A DNA stretch of 64,000 bases from Amycolatopsis palatopharyngis. Lineage in GTDB: Bacteria > Actinomycetota > Actinomycetes > Mycobacteriales > Pseudonocardiaceae. Below are positions 1-8,481 of this stretch, in pieces. The position numbers and the translations under genes are program-made. The stretch is from positions 1 to 64,000 of the forward strand of contig NZ_PQHZ01000010.1 in assembly GCF_003385185.1 (NCBI RefSeq), read 5' to 3'. Numbering within the stretch: position 1 is the first letter of the stretch; each line of letters opens with the position of its first letter. Under the pieces are notes generated by a model, which was given only the letters and a program-made list of their open reading frames with translations, ran no database searches and was not told the DNA's origin.

Positions 1-1195
1 TTAGTGGGGTGGGTGGGCCTGTAGGGCTGTCAGGAGTGACGGCGTACGCCCCGAGATAGAGCAGCAGGGCGGGTAGGGCCAGAGTGCTATGGCCGGCGGC
101 CGCGAGCGCCATGAGCAGGTAGCCGACCTGGCTGATCGTCGAGTACGCGAGCAGACGACGCACGTTGTTCTGGAAGAACGCGGCTAGATTGCCCAGGGTC
201 ATCATGACCGCCGCGATCAGCGCCAGCAACAGGCCCCAGTCCAGGTCTGCCGGCTGCAGAGCCCCCTGCACGAGCCGGTGGATCGCGATGACCGCGCCGA
301 TCTTCGGCACCGTGGTGACGAGCGCTCCGACACCCGGGCGTGCGCCCTCGGTGACGTCCGGTACCCAGAAGTGGGCTGGGACGGCCCCGGCCTTGAACAG
401 CAGGCCCGCCAGCACGAGGATGCCGCCGACGACTACCAGCGCGATCGGCGCGGCGGGCAACCGGTCGGACAACTCCGCGTACCGGGTGGCCTCGCCCGCG
501 CCAAACAGGAGCATGACTCCGAACAGCAGGAAAACCCCGAGCAGGGCGCCGAGCAGGTAGTACTTCAACGACGCCTCGGTGCCGGTGGCGTCCTTGGCGG
601 ACCCGGTCAGCGCATAGAGCGGGACACTGGCCAACAGGTAGGCCGCCATCGGCAGCAGCAGATCACCGGCACCGGCAAGCAGTACGGCACCGAGTGCCGC
701 CAGCAGCACCAGGACGACAAACTCACTCTCCCGCCGGTCACCCCGCAAGCGGTCGACGGCCTCCTCCAGCCGGGTGAGCGCATCAAGGGCGGTGGGAATG
801 TCTGCCCGTGCCCTCGGTGCGGGAATGGACCGCCACACCCGGTCCAGATACGGCTCGAGGGCGTGTGCGGCAGGCCCGGCGACAACCAGCAGGTTCGCCT
901 CCGCCGGGCTCGCCGCGAACCGCCACCCTCGCTCCCGCACTTGACGTTCGACAGCCAGCCGCGCTTCGGTTCCGCCCGGCGTGTTCACCAGCAGAGGGCG
1001 TGGGGGCGTCTGCCGGAGCAACCAGGCTCTCAGTGTTCGTCTGTGAACTCGGGTCCGCGATCGAGTCGCCAGGGCGCTGACTCCCAGGGGGCCTTGTGTT
1101 CTGCTGCTCGGCGCCCTGCCGCCTCGATAGCGGGACTTCGTCGGCCGAGGTCCCTCCGTCACCATGACCTCGTAATCCGCGGTTCCAGACGCCAT
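1..1195 (-). CDS. NuoN-like proton-translocating subunit with unusual soluble N-terminus (3' end outside window)
   Basis: An uninterrupted minus-strand frame starts at ATG 1195, one base after the nuoA stop, and is still open at base 1. From about residue 150 it reads as the membrane core of NADH-quinone oxidoreductase subunit N / MrpD-type antiporter: SEFVVLVLLAALGAVLLAG, then ALKYYLLGALLGVF, a conserved lysine helix with LLFKAGAVPAHFWVPDV, and LLAYSTISQVGYLLM. In this family these helices move protons through complex I. The usual first three helices are missing. Residues 1-140 are instead polar and Arg-rich, with a small alpha/beta-looking stretch (LLVNTPGG, then LLVVAGP) that I cannot assign. 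In the last 12 codons before the edge the match to NuoN stops (Pro/Thr-rich). It may be a gene fusion, an internal deletion or a decaying gene. Confidence 0.72.
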   Translation of the reverse strand, partial: MASGTADYEVMVTEGPRPTKSRYRGGRAPSSRTQGPLGVSALATRSRTRVHRRTLRAWLLRQTPPRPLLVNTPGGTEARLAVERQVRERGWRFAASPAEANLLVVAGPAAHALEPYLDRVWRSIPAPRARADIPTALDALTRLEEAVDRLRGDRRESEFVVLVLLAALGAVLLAGAGDLLLPMAAYLLASVPLYALTGSAKDATGTEASLKYYLLGALLGVFLLFGVMLLFGAGEATRYAELSDRLPAAPIALVVVGGILVLAGLLFKAGAVPAHFWVPDVTEGARPGVGALVTTVPKIGAVIAIHRLVQGALQPADLDWGLLLALIAAVMMTLGNLAAFFQNNVRRLLAYSTISQVGYLLMALAAAGHSTLALPALLLYLGAYAVTPDSPTGPPTPL

Positions 1196-1196
1196 C

Positions 1197-1544
1197 TCAG
1201 GTCCACCGCAGTGCCCCCTCTCGCCAGGCGTAGACGACACCGGCCAGGAGAATCGCCAGGAAGACGAACATCTCCACCACGGCGGAGATACCGGTCTTCG
1301 CCACGACGAGCGCCCATGGGTACATGAAGACCATCTCCATGTCGAAGGCGAGGAAGACCATCGTGACCGCGTACCAGTGCGCGTGATAGCGAGAGAGAGC
1401 ATGTTCGGCCGGTGGATGTCCGGAGAGGAAGGGACGGACGTCGGCGATCGTCCTACCCAGACGGACGAGGAACGCGATCCCGTACAGACCTGCGATGACC
1501 AGAAATGTCAGCGCGAGCAGGAGAAGCGTTCCCTCGACGTTCAC
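1197..1544 (-). CDS. nuoA: NADH-quinone oxidoreductase subunit A
   Basis: Small integral-membrane subunit of respiratory complex I, 115 residues, the usual size for NuoA. It has three hydrophobic helices (about residues 5-28, 58-80 and 88-108) and the family signature in helix 2, HWYAVTMVFLAFDMEMVFMYPWA, corresponding to the FxxxFDxExxFLYPWA block that lines the quinone entry region. The start is GTG 1544; no better start lies upstream. It is followed after one base by the NuoN-like frame, so the two are probably co-transcribed. The subunits expected between them in a full nuo operon (B to M) are absent here, which suggests a shortened or rearranged cluster. Confidence 0.9.
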   Translation of the reverse strand: MNVEGTLLLLALTFLVIAGLYGIAFLVRLGRTIADVRPFLSGHPPAEHALSRYHAHWYAVTMVFLAFDMEMVFMYPWALVVAKTGISAVVEMFVFLAILLAGVVYAWREGALRWT

Positions 1545-1701
1545 CCGGTCCTGCGCCTCCCGTTCGGCTCGTGCCGGAACTCCTGACCGTATTCCTCTCT
1601 GCCCACACCCGCGACCTGATGCCGGTGTCGTCGCCTGGCCCCTGGCTACGGCGGAGGAGACACCGCAGCCAGGGGTTGCTCGGTTGCGCCGGTCCCAAAC
1701 G

Positions 1702-2226
1702 TCACTCCTCGGGGCCCGGCTCGATACCAGCGACGAGGTTGAACGAGCCGGTCAGCTGGTTTAGCGCGACCAGGCCGACGACGTCGGCGATGATCCGGTC
1801 ACTCCAGCCGTGGACTCGCAGGCCGGCTACATCGTCATTCGCGATCGACCCTGGCTCGGCGAGTACGCGCAGGCCGAACGACACCAGAGCCGCCTCGCGG
1901 TGGTCGGTTGCCGTTGCCTGCCTCGCGAGCACGATGTCGGTCTCGCTCAGGCCCGCTGCCCGTCCAGCCTCGGCATGTGCCCGCAGGCAGAGTGCGCAAC
2001 CGATCCATTCCTGTACCGCGAGGGAGATCTTCTCGCTCAACGGGCGAGCCAATCTGCTCCGCTTCATGGCGCGGGAGAGGTCGAGGTAGCCGTGGAGCAC
2101 GGCAGGCGAGTGGGCCATCGTGCGGATCATGTCGCCCGCCGAACCGCGGCGCTCGATGATCCCGGTCAGCAGCTCACTCGACTTCTGCGGTGCTTCGGCG
2201 GTCTCAGGGGGGATGAGGTTGCGCAT
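1702..2226 (-). CDS. AhpD-like / carboxymuconolactone decarboxylase family protein
   Basis: 174-residue all-alpha protein of the carboxymuconolactone decarboxylase / alkylhydroperoxidase D superfamily. The redox signature CxxCxxxH is present as CALCLRAH (about residues 77-84), preceded by the usual helix (LSEKISLAVQEWIG). In AhpD this pair reduces peroxides or relays electrons; the actual substrate here is unknown. ATG 2226 is preceded by AGGAG at a spacing of 6. The gene lies 25 bases downstream of the MFS exporter gene on the same strand, so they probably form a two-gene stress or detoxification operon. No dedicated regulator is next to it. Confidence 0.85.
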   Translation of the reverse strand: MRNLIPPETAEAPQKSSELLTGIIERRGSAGDMIRTMAHSPAVLHGYLDLSRAMKRSRLARPLSEKISLAVQEWIGCALCLRAHAEAGRAAGLSETDIVLARQATATDHREAALVSFGLRVLAEPGSIANDDVAGLRVHGWSDRIIADVVGLVALNQLTGSFNLVAGIEPGPEE

Positions 2227-2251
2227 GAGGTGCTCCTAGCCTGTATCGGAT

Positions 2252-3706
2252 TCAGCCGGTGACGCCGGACCGGGCCGCTGTGTCGTTCCGTTCGCCCGGC
2301 GTTGTGTGCCGTGACCGGCTCCGGTTCAGCGTCAGCGCGGCGATCAGCGCACCTGCGACGGCGATGGCGCCCGCGCCGAGGAATGCCGCCGACAGACCGC
2401 CGGTGAGCGCGACCACGTCGTCGGAGTTGCCCGCGCCCAGTGACGCGGCCAGCGCGGTCATCGCCGCGAGGCCGAGTGCCGAGCCGATCTGGTAGCTGGT
2501 GTTGACGATGCCGGAGGCAAGGCCACCTTCCTCCGGGCGTGCGCTGGCGATGGCGGTGCCCAGTGACGGGATGAACGCCAGCGCCATGCCGGTCGCCGCG
2601 ACGACGGAGGCGGGCAGTACGTCGACCCAGAAGCCGCCGTCGGGCCGCAGCAGGGACAGCCACCCCAGTCCGAGGGCCAGGACGGTCAGCCCGGCCACCA
2701 CCATCGGCTTCGCGCCGAACCGATTCATCAGTCGCGGTGCGAGCGCGATCATGATCACCATGATGATCGTGGTCATCGGCAGTAACGCCGAGCCGCTGGC
2801 GAAGGCGTCGAGACCGAGAACCTGCTGCAGGTAAAGGTTCAGGAAGAACCACATCGGAATCCACGCGGCACCGAGGAGTAGCTGTGCGACGTTGGCCGCG
2901 CCGAGGTTGGGGGTACGGAAGATGCCCAGCCGGACCAGCGGAGCACGGCGCTTGGCCTGAATGCCGAGGAACGTGCCGAGAAGTGCGACGGCGACCAGCA
3001 ACCCGACGAGTGTCTGCGCCGAATTCCAGCCGGCCTCCGACGCCCGGACGATCGAGTACACGGCGACGGCCAGGCCCGCGGTGACGGTGATCGCCCCGAG
3101 GAAGTCCGTTGAGCCGCGCCTCGTCTGCCCCTGCGGCATCAGTGCGGGAATGGCTGCCAGTGCGATCAGCGCGATCGGGATGTTGATGTAGAACACCCAC
3201 GGCCAGCTGATGTACTCGGTGATTACTCCGCCGAGGAAGACTCCCGCGGTGCCACCTGCCGGAGCGGCCGCTCCATAGAGTGCGAGTGCCTTGGTCATGT
3301 CCTTCGGCTCACTGCCGAAGAGCACCATCAGCAGGGTGAGCGCCGAGGGTGCGATCAACGCGGCTCCGATGCCCTGGGTGGCACGTCCCGCGAGCTCGAC
3401 CCACACCTCGCCCGCCGCTCCCGCGATCGCGGAGCCGGCGAGTAGCACCACCCAGCCCGCGGTGAACACCCGGCGGGCGCCCAGCAGGTCGGACAGCCGT
3501 CCGCCGAGCAGCAGCAGGCCGCCGAAGGCGACCACGTAGGCGTTGAAGACCCAGGACAGGTTCTCCGGGGAGAAGCCGAGGTCCTGCTGTATCCGGGGGA
3601 GTGCCACCCCGATGATCGAGGTGTCCATGATCACCATGAACTGTGCCGCGGCTATGAGAGCGAGCGCCCACCAGCGGCGGCTCGTCCCGTGTGTGGTCGT
3701 GGACAT
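2252..3706 (-). CDS. DHA2-family MFS drug:H+ antiporter (EmrB/QacA type, 14 TM)
   Basis: 484-residue major facilitator protein of the 14-helix DHA2 group. Motif D1 is visible near the N-terminus (MDTSIIGVALPRIQQDLG), motif A in loop 2-3 (GGRLSDLLGARRVF), and motif C-like glycine-rich sequence in helix 5 (GGTAGVFLGGVITEYISWPW). Such pumps export drugs, dyes or metabolites using the proton gradient. The start was placed at ATG 3706 because AAGGAG lies 6 bases before it; an in-frame start 51 bases upstream lacks this. It is divergent from the copper operon, with a half-site-like GGGGGGTAT about 20 bases upstream of its start, so CsoR influence is conceivable but unproven. Confidence 0.9.
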   Translation of the reverse strand: MSTTTHGTSRRWWALALIAAAQFMVIMDTSIIGVALPRIQQDLGFSPENLSWVFNAYVVAFGGLLLLGGRLSDLLGARRVFTAGWVVLLAGSAIAGAAGEVWVELAGRATQGIGAALIAPSALTLLMVLFGSEPKDMTKALALYGAAAPAGGTAGVFLGGVITEYISWPWVFYINIPIALIALAAIPALMPQGQTRRGSTDFLGAITVTAGLAVAVYSIVRASEAGWNSAQTLVGLLVAVALLGTFLGIQAKRRAPLVRLGIFRTPNLGAANVAQLLLGAAWIPMWFFLNLYLQQVLGLDAFASGSALLPMTTIIMVIMIALAPRLMNRFGAKPMVVAGLTVLALGLGWLSLLRPDGGFWVDVLPASVVAATGMALAFIPSLGTAIASARPEEGGLASGIVNTSYQIGSALGLAAMTALAASLGAGNSDDVVALTGGLSAAFLGAGAIAVAGALIAALTLNRSRSRHTTPGERNDTAARSGVTG

Positions 3707-3946
3707 TGGATAACTCCTTACGGGTGGGGGGTATGCGGTGAAGCTAGCAGCAGTCAACCAGATACACCAGCGGGTATTCCTTCCCCTGGCGAATTCGCGT
3801 CGGATGTGGCCAATCGGCGTCCGCGTGGCCCAGGCGGAAGCGTCGTTGCCGGCAAAGGGAAAAGTCGAAGCCGAAGTCGGGCCGGGATGGTCGGCCGGTC
3901 ACAAGTGGACATCGGCCGGCCACGGCGGGGACATCCCGTGGCGGAC

Positions 3947-3975
3947 TTGACTGGGATACCCCCTGTGGGTATAAA
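3947..3975 (+). promoter_or_regulatory. Predicted promoter of the csoR-copA operon
   Basis: TTGACT (3947-3952) and TATAAA (3970-3975) are separated by exactly 17 bases, a near-consensus housekeeping sigma promoter, unusual in so GC-rich a genome. The spacer is filled by the CsoR-type palindrome at 3956-3972. The rest of the 363-bp gap 3707-4069 holds no gene. It carries extra GGGGTA(T) half-sites at about 4016-4030 that could form a second CsoR contact. Confidence 0.75.
3956..3972. promoter_or_regulatory. CsoR-type copper operator
   Basis: ATACCCCCTGTGGGTAT is an inverted repeat with 6-base arms ATACCC / GGGTAT around 5 bases. It matches the TACCC-n-GGGTA type of CsoR/RcnR operator. Lying between -35 and -10, it would block RNA polymerase until Cu(I) releases CsoR. 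Confidence 0.8.
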
Positions 3976-4069
3976 TGTCGTGTCGGCGGCAACCCCGAGC
4001 ATTGCCTGAGGGATTAGGGGTAAGGGGTATCGTTAGGTAGAGCCGTCGGCTGATGTGAAGGAGAGGGTC

Positions 4070-4351
4070 ATGCGGGGATACACCGGGGACAAGGACGCTT
4101 ACCTGAAGCGGTTGCGCCGGATCGAGGGGCAGATTCGCGGGCTGCAGCGAATGGTGGAGAACGACGAGTACTGCATCGACGTGCTGACGCAGATCTCGGC
4201 GGCCACCAAGGCACTGCAGTCGGTGTCACTCGGCCTGATGGACGAGCACCTGCGGCACTGTGTGGCCGAGGCGGTCGCCCAGGGTGGCGAAACCGCTGAC
4301 GAGAAGGTCCGCGAGGCCAGTGAGGCCATCGCTCGCCTGGTCCGCTCCTGA
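4070..4351 (+). CDS. csoR: Copper-sensing transcriptional repressor CsoR
   Basis: 93-residue all-helical repressor of the CsoR/RcnR family. The Cu(I) ligands are intact: Cys35 (DEYCIDV), His60 and Cys64 (EHLRHC), equivalent to C36/H61/C65 of the Mycobacterium tuberculosis protein. N-terminal RLRRIEGQIRGLQRM is the family signature. Without copper it should bind the palindrome at 3956-3972 and shut the operon; Cu(I) binding releases it. ATG 4070 was chosen over GTG 4055 because AAGGAG (4058-4063) lies at ideal distance. It is the first gene of csoR-copZ-secreted protein-copA. Confidence 0.95.
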   Translation: MRGYTGDKDAYLKRLRRIEGQIRGLQRMVENDEYCIDVLTQISAATKALQSVSLGLMDEHLRHCVAEAVAQGGETADEKVREASEAIARLVRS

Positions 4352-4401
4352 GGTCGTTCCAACTCCGCATACACCGTTCACCACGAGTAAGGAGACTTTC
4401 C

Positions 4402-4608
4402 ATGGCTGAGACCACCTACACCGTCAAGGGCATGACCTGCGGCCACTGCGTCCGTTCCGTGACCGAGGAGGTCAGTGAGATCGAGGGCGTGACCAACGTG
4501 GCTGTCGACCTGCCCACCGGCGCGGTCACCGTCACCAGCGCGAAGGAACTCGGTGCCGACGAGGTGCGCGCTGCCGTCGAGGAAGCCGGATACGAGCTGA
4601 GCGCCTGA
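4402..4608 (+). CDS. copZ: Copper chaperone, heavy-metal-associated domain
   Basis: 68-residue single HMA domain (ferredoxin-like fold) with the Cu(I) site GMTCGHC (Cys13, Cys16). CopZ-type chaperones carry Cu(I) in the cytosol and hand it to the CopA exporter and to CsoR. It lies 50 bases after csoR, with GTAAGGAG ahead of ATG 4402. The length is that of the family and no residue is missing. Confidence 0.93.
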   Translation: MAETTYTVKGMTCGHCVRSVTEEVSEIEGVTNVAVDLPTGAVTVTSAKELGADEVRAAVEEAGYELSA

Positions 4609-4659
4609 CGGCGACAGCTCCTCAAGCCGCAGGTCGATGACCTGCTGTGAGGAAGAGGC

Positions 4660-5634
4660 ATGAACACTGCAGTCAAGCTCTCCGCCTACGGTGTAGCGCT
4701 CGCCCTGGTCGCCGCGGGCGCCACGGCGATCGGCTCCGCTGTCGGTCCCTTCACCGGCTCGGCCGGTGCGCTCGGTAGTGAGGACGCCGAGCACGGGGAC
4801 GACCACAGCGGCACCGTCGCGGGGGCCGAGCAGGACCAGCCCGGTGGGCTGGCGTCGTCCAGGGGCGGTTACACCCTCACGCCCACCCGTACGACGCTCG
4901 AGCCGGGTACGAATCAGCCGTTCACCTTCCGCGTTCTCGGCCCGGACGGTGCGACCCTCACCGGGTTCGATGTCGAGCACGAGAAGCGGATGCATCTGAT
5001 CGTCGTGCGACGGGACACCACGGAGTTCCAGCACGTTCACCCGAGGATGAAGGGCGACGGCACCTGGTCGGTGCCGCTGGACGTCCCCGCGGCGGGCAGT
5101 TACCGGGCCTTCGCCGATTTCGTGCCGGCCGGTGGGCAGCCGATGACCCTCGGTGTCGACCTCGCCGTACCCGGCGATTTCCGGCCCTCCGTGCACGAAT
5201 CCTCCTCGGTGGCGAACGTGGACGGTTACCAGGTACGCCTCTCCGGTGACCTGGTGCCGGGGCGGTCTTCAGCGGTCACCGTTGCGGTGACCAGGAACGG
5301 TCGCGGAGTGACCGATCTGGAGCCCTACCTGGACGCCTACGGGCACCTGGTCGCATTGCGTGACGGGGATCTCGCCTATCTCCACGTGCATCCGGATGGG
5401 ACTCCCGGTGACGGGAGGACGGCGGCTGGGCCCGGGGTGACCTTCCACGCAGAGGTTCCCTCTGCCGGCACCTACCGGCTCTTCCTGGACTTCCGGCACG
5501 AGGGCGAAGTGCGTACCGCGGAGTTCACCGTCACCACCGCGGGTGCCGTCCCGGAAGCCGCCGGCGCCCCGGCGCCGCCGGTCACCTCCCAAGGTGCCCA
5601 TGAGGAAGACGGTGGCGAACATGGCCACCGCTGA
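4660..5634 (+). CDS. Membrane-anchored or secreted protein of the copper operon, function unknown
   Basis: 324 residues. An N-terminal hydrophobic segment (about residues 8-30) looks like an uncleaved anchor or signal peptide, followed by an acidic/His linker ([11 protein letters not shown]). Two beta-rich Ig/FixH-like halves follow (about 60-175 and 180-300), and both contain His-rich turns: [11 protein letters not shown] and FQHVHP in the first, YGHLV and YLHVHP in the second. The repeated HVHP motif with nearby Met/His suggests extracytoplasmic copper binding; this is inference. ATG 4660 follows GAGGAAGAGG. The position between copZ and copA in a CsoR-controlled operon supports a role in copper buffering or handover outside the membrane. 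Confidence 0.7.
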   Translation: MNTAVKLSAYGVALALVAAGATAIGSAVGPFTGSAGALGSEDAEHGDDHSGTVAGAEQDQPGGLASSRGGYTLTPTRTTLEPGTNQPFTFRVLGPDGATLTGFDVEHEKRMHLIVVRRDTTEFQHVHPRMKGDGTWSVPLDVPAAGSYRAFADFVPAGGQPMTLGVDLAVPGDFRPSVHESSSVANVDGYQVRLSGDLVPGRSSAVTVAVTRNGRGVTDLEPYLDAYGHLVALRDGDLAYLHVHPDGTPGDGRTAAGPGVTFHAEVPSAGTYRLFLDFRHEGEVRTAEFTVTTAGAVPEAAGAPAPPVTSQGAHEEDGGEHGHR

Positions 5635-5659
5635 CGCGCGAGACGCGGGAAGGAGCGCC

Positions 5660-7987
5660 ATGACGAGCGCCGACGTGCACGACTCCCAGCAGGTCGCGGG
5701 GCAGGATTACGAACTCTCGATCAGTGGGATGACCTGCGCTTCCTGCGCGATGCGGATCGAGCGGAAGCTGAACAAACTCGAGGGCGTCAGCGCCACGGTC
5801 AACTACGCCACCGAGAAGGCCAAGGTCACCGGTCCAGCGGAGATCGACCCCAGCGTCTTGATCAAGACGGTCGAGGCCGCGGGTTACGCCGCGGCCCTGC
5901 CCGCGCCGCGGCGCTCGGAGCCGTCCGACGAGCCCGGTACCGAGGCCGAAGACCCGACGCGGTCGCTGCGGCAGCGGTTGATCGCCGCCGTCGTGCTGTC
6001 GGTTCCGGTGATCGCGATGGCCATGGTGCCCGCACTGCAGTTCACCTACTGGCAGTGGATCTCACTCACCCTCGCCGCACCAGTGATCGTGTGGGCGGCG
6101 TGGCCGTTCCACAAGGCCGCGCTGGCGAACCTGCGCCACGGTGCGGCCACAATGGACACATTGGTGTCGTTGGGGACGACCGCGGCGTTCCTGTGGTCGC
6201 TGTACGCGTTGCTCTTCGGTAGCGCGGGAGTGCCGGGAATGACGCACCCGTTCGAATTCACCATCGAGCGCATGAGTGGTGACGCGAACATCTACCTCGA
6301 GGTGGCGGCCGGTGTCACCACCTTCATCCTCGCGGGCCGGTACTTCGAGGCGAGGTCCAAGCGCAGGGCCGGAGCGGCCCTGCGGGCGCTGCTCGAACTC
6401 GGCGCCAAGGACGTCGCCGTGCTCCGTGACGGTCACGAGGAACGCATCCCCACCGATGCGCTGGTGGTCGGCGACCGGTTCATCGTCCGGCCAGGGGAGA
6501 AGATCGCGACCGACGGGGTCATCGAGGAGGGCAACTCGGCCGTAGACGCCAGCATGCTCACGGGCGAGTCGGTGCCCGTCGAGGTGTCCCCCGGCGACGA
6601 TGTCGTCGGCGCCACGGTCAACGCGGGTGGACGGCTGGTCGTGCGGGCGACCAGGATCGGATCGGACACCCAGCTCGCACAGATGGCCACCCTCGTCGAG
6701 GAGGCGCAGACGGGCAAGGCCGCCGTGCAACGACTGGCGGACAGGGTGTCCGCGGTGTTCGTACCCATCGTGATCGCGTTGGCCGTCGGGACGCTGGCCT
6801 TCTGGCTCGGTGCGGGCGGCTCGGTCGCGGCGGCGTTCACCGCGGCTGTCGCGGTGCTGATCATCGCCTGCCCGTGCGCACTGGGCCTGGCCACGCCGAC
6901 CGCGCTGCTCGTCGGCACGGGGCGGGGCGCCCAGCTCGGGATCCTGATCAAGGGCCCGGAGGTCCTCGAGTCCACTCGCCGGGTGGACACCATCGTGCTC
7001 GACAAGACCGGCACGGTCACCACCGGGCAGATGGCCCTCGTGGACGTTCTGACCGCGCCCGGCGTCGAGGCCGACGAGGTGCTGCACCTTGCCGGGGCAC
7101 TGGAGAACGCCTCGGAACACCCCATCGCCCGCGCGATCGCGAAGGGTGCGCGGGACAAGGTCGGCGAACTGGGTGACGTCGAGGACTTCACCAGCACCGA
7201 GGGCCTTGGTGTACAGGGTGTGGTCGACGGCCACGCCGTGGTCGCGGGCAGGACCGCGCTGCTGGATCAGTGGGGCCTGCGGCTGCCGGCCGAACTTGCG
7301 GAGGCGAAGGCCGTGGCTGAGCGGCAGGGCCGCACGGCGATCGCCGTCGGCTGGGACGGGCAGGCGAAGGCGGTACTCGTGATCGCCGACACCGTCAAGG
7401 CGAGTTCGGCCGAGGCGATCGCTCAGTTGCGTGGTCTCGGGCTGACCCCGGTGCTGCTCACCGGGGACAACGAGGCCGTCGCCAGGTCGGTCGCCGCTGA
7501 GGTGGGGATCGATGGGGATGACGCCGTGATCTCCGAGGTGCTGCCGAAGGACAAGGTGGACGTCGTCGCCAGGTTGCAGGCCGAAGGTCATGTGGTGGCG
7601 ATGGTCGGTGACGGGGTGAACGACGCGGCGGCGCTCGCGCAGGCCGACCTCGGGCTCGCGATGGGAACCGGTACCGATGTGGCGATCGAGGCCGGCGACC
7701 TCACTCTGGTGCGGGGTGACCTGCGGGCCGCGGTCGACGCCATCCGGTTGTCGCGCAGGACCCTGCGCACGATCAAGGGAAACCTGTTCTGGGCGTTCGC
7801 CTACAACGTGGCGGCCCTGCCACTGGCGGCGGCCGGACTGCTCAACCCGATGCTCGCGGGAGCCGCGATGGCCTTCAGCTCGGTGTTCGTGGTCAGCAAC
7901 AGCCTGCGACTGCGGGGTTTCCGCAGCACCGCCTCGGCGGAGGCGGGCGCCGAGGGCAGGACGCGAGAGCCCGTCGCGGTCGCCTGA
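5660..7987 (+). CDS. copA: Cu(I)-exporting P1B-type ATPase CopA
   Basis: 775-residue heavy-metal P-type ATPase. In order: one N-terminal HMA domain with GMTCASC (Cys26, Cys29), two platform helices, the actuator domain with TGES, the CPC ion-site motif (about residues 404-406, [16 protein letters not shown]), the phosphorylated Asp448 in DKTGT, the SEHP motif, [14 protein letters not shown], and final helices with YN and MAFSS, the set typical of Cu(I) pumps (P1B-1). It pumps Cu(I) out of the cytosol. Start ATG 5660 follows GGAAGGAG and sits 25 bases after the previous stop; an in-frame upstream start would overlap the preceding gene. It is the last gene before the terminator at 8013-8046. 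Confidence 0.96.
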   Translation: MTSADVHDSQQVAGQDYELSISGMTCASCAMRIERKLNKLEGVSATVNYATEKAKVTGPAEIDPSVLIKTVEAAGYAAALPAPRRSEPSDEPGTEAEDPTRSLRQRLIAAVVLSVPVIAMAMVPALQFTYWQWISLTLAAPVIVWAAWPFHKAALANLRHGAATMDTLVSLGTTAAFLWSLYALLFGSAGVPGMTHPFEFTIERMSGDANIYLEVAAGVTTFILAGRYFEARSKRRAGAALRALLELGAKDVAVLRDGHEERIPTDALVVGDRFIVRPGEKIATDGVIEEGNSAVDASMLTGESVPVEVSPGDDVVGATVNAGGRLVVRATRIGSDTQLAQMATLVEEAQTGKAAVQRLADRVSAVFVPIVIALAVGTLAFWLGAGGSVAAAFTAAVAVLIIACPCALGLATPTALLVGTGRGAQLGILIKGPEVLESTRRVDTIVLDKTGTVTTGQMALVDVLTAPGVEADEVLHLAGALENASEHPIARAIAKGARDKVGELGDVEDFTSTEGLGVQGVVDGHAVVAGRTALLDQWGLRLPAELAEAKAVAERQGRTAIAVGWDGQAKAVLVIADTVKASSAEAIAQLRGLGLTPVLLTGDNEAVARSVAAEVGIDGDDAVISEVLPKDKVDVVARLQAEGHVVAMVGDGVNDAAALAQADLGLAMGTGTDVAIEAGDLTLVRGDLRAAVDAIRLSRRTLRTIKGNLFWAFAYNVAALPLAAAGLLNPMLAGAAMAFSSVFVVSNSLRLRGFRSTASAEAGAEGRTREPVAVA

Positions 7988-8012
7988 TCCGCGGCAGGCG
8001 GACCGCGCGAAC

Positions 8013-8046
8013 GAGGCGGTGGGCCGGATTTCCGGCTCACCGCCTC
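8013..8046. terminator. Hairpin terminator after copA
   Basis: Long stem: GAGGCGGTG (8013-8021) pairs with CACCGCCTC (8038-8046), and inner GCCGGA (8023-8028) with TCCGGC (8031-8036), with one G-T pair between. No T-run follows, as is common in actinobacteria. It also lies at the convergent end of the DUF3817 gene. Confidence 0.6.
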
Positions 8047-8074
8047 CGCGCTGAGTGGCCCAGCGCTCAACGTT

Positions 8075-8422
8075 TCAGCGCGTCGGTTCGTCCTGTCCGG
8101 TGGACAGCTCAGCCATAGCTCCCCGCCGGGCCGCCCAGCGCTCGAACCACACGGAGCCGAACGGCGGGATACTGGCGAGGAGTCCGATCACCATGGTGCG
8201 CCCGCTCCAGCCCAGTGGTTTTCTCACCCAGAGTGCGATCGCGACGTAGGCGATGAACACCGCACCGTGGATGGGTCCGAAGATCTGCACGCCGATCTCG
8301 TTGTGCACCACGACGTACTTGAAGAACATCCCGGTCAGCAGGCCCGCCCAGGAGATCGCCTCAGCGACGGCGACGAGGCGGAATCGGGTGGCGGGGGTAC
8401 TCACATCCAGCAAAGTGGTCAC
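8075..8422 (-). CDS. DUF3817 integral membrane protein
   Basis: About 115 residues with three to four hydrophobic helices. The conserved blocks of actinobacterial DUF3817 are present: RFRLVAVAEAISWAGLL, GMFFKY, FGPIHGAVFIAYV, LLASIPPFGSVWFERW. The function of the family is not known. I chose GTG 8422 (reads MTTLLDVSTP), which gives the usual length; the open frame extends upstream to ATG 8482, but those 20 residues look non-coding and overlap the end of the next gene. It follows the dehydratase-like gene on the same strand. Confidence 0.75.
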   Translation of the reverse strand: MTTLLDVSTPATRFRLVAVAEAISWAGLLTGMFFKYVVVHNEIGVQIFGPIHGAVFIAYVAIALWVRKPLGWSGRTMVIGLLASIPPFGSVWFERWAARRGAMAELSTGQDEPTR

Positions 8423-8481
8423 CGCGTCATTGTGGCCCACCGCTCCCGCGTCGCCTGAGTCTCCCCATCGCCGCCCGCACA

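Noticed and set aside
6062..7591. Long open minus-strand frame (about 509 codons) opposite copA
   Set aside because: It mirrors a conserved ATPase with all motifs on the plus strand; the minus translation is Arg/Gly/His-rich low complexity typical of GC-rich shadow frames.
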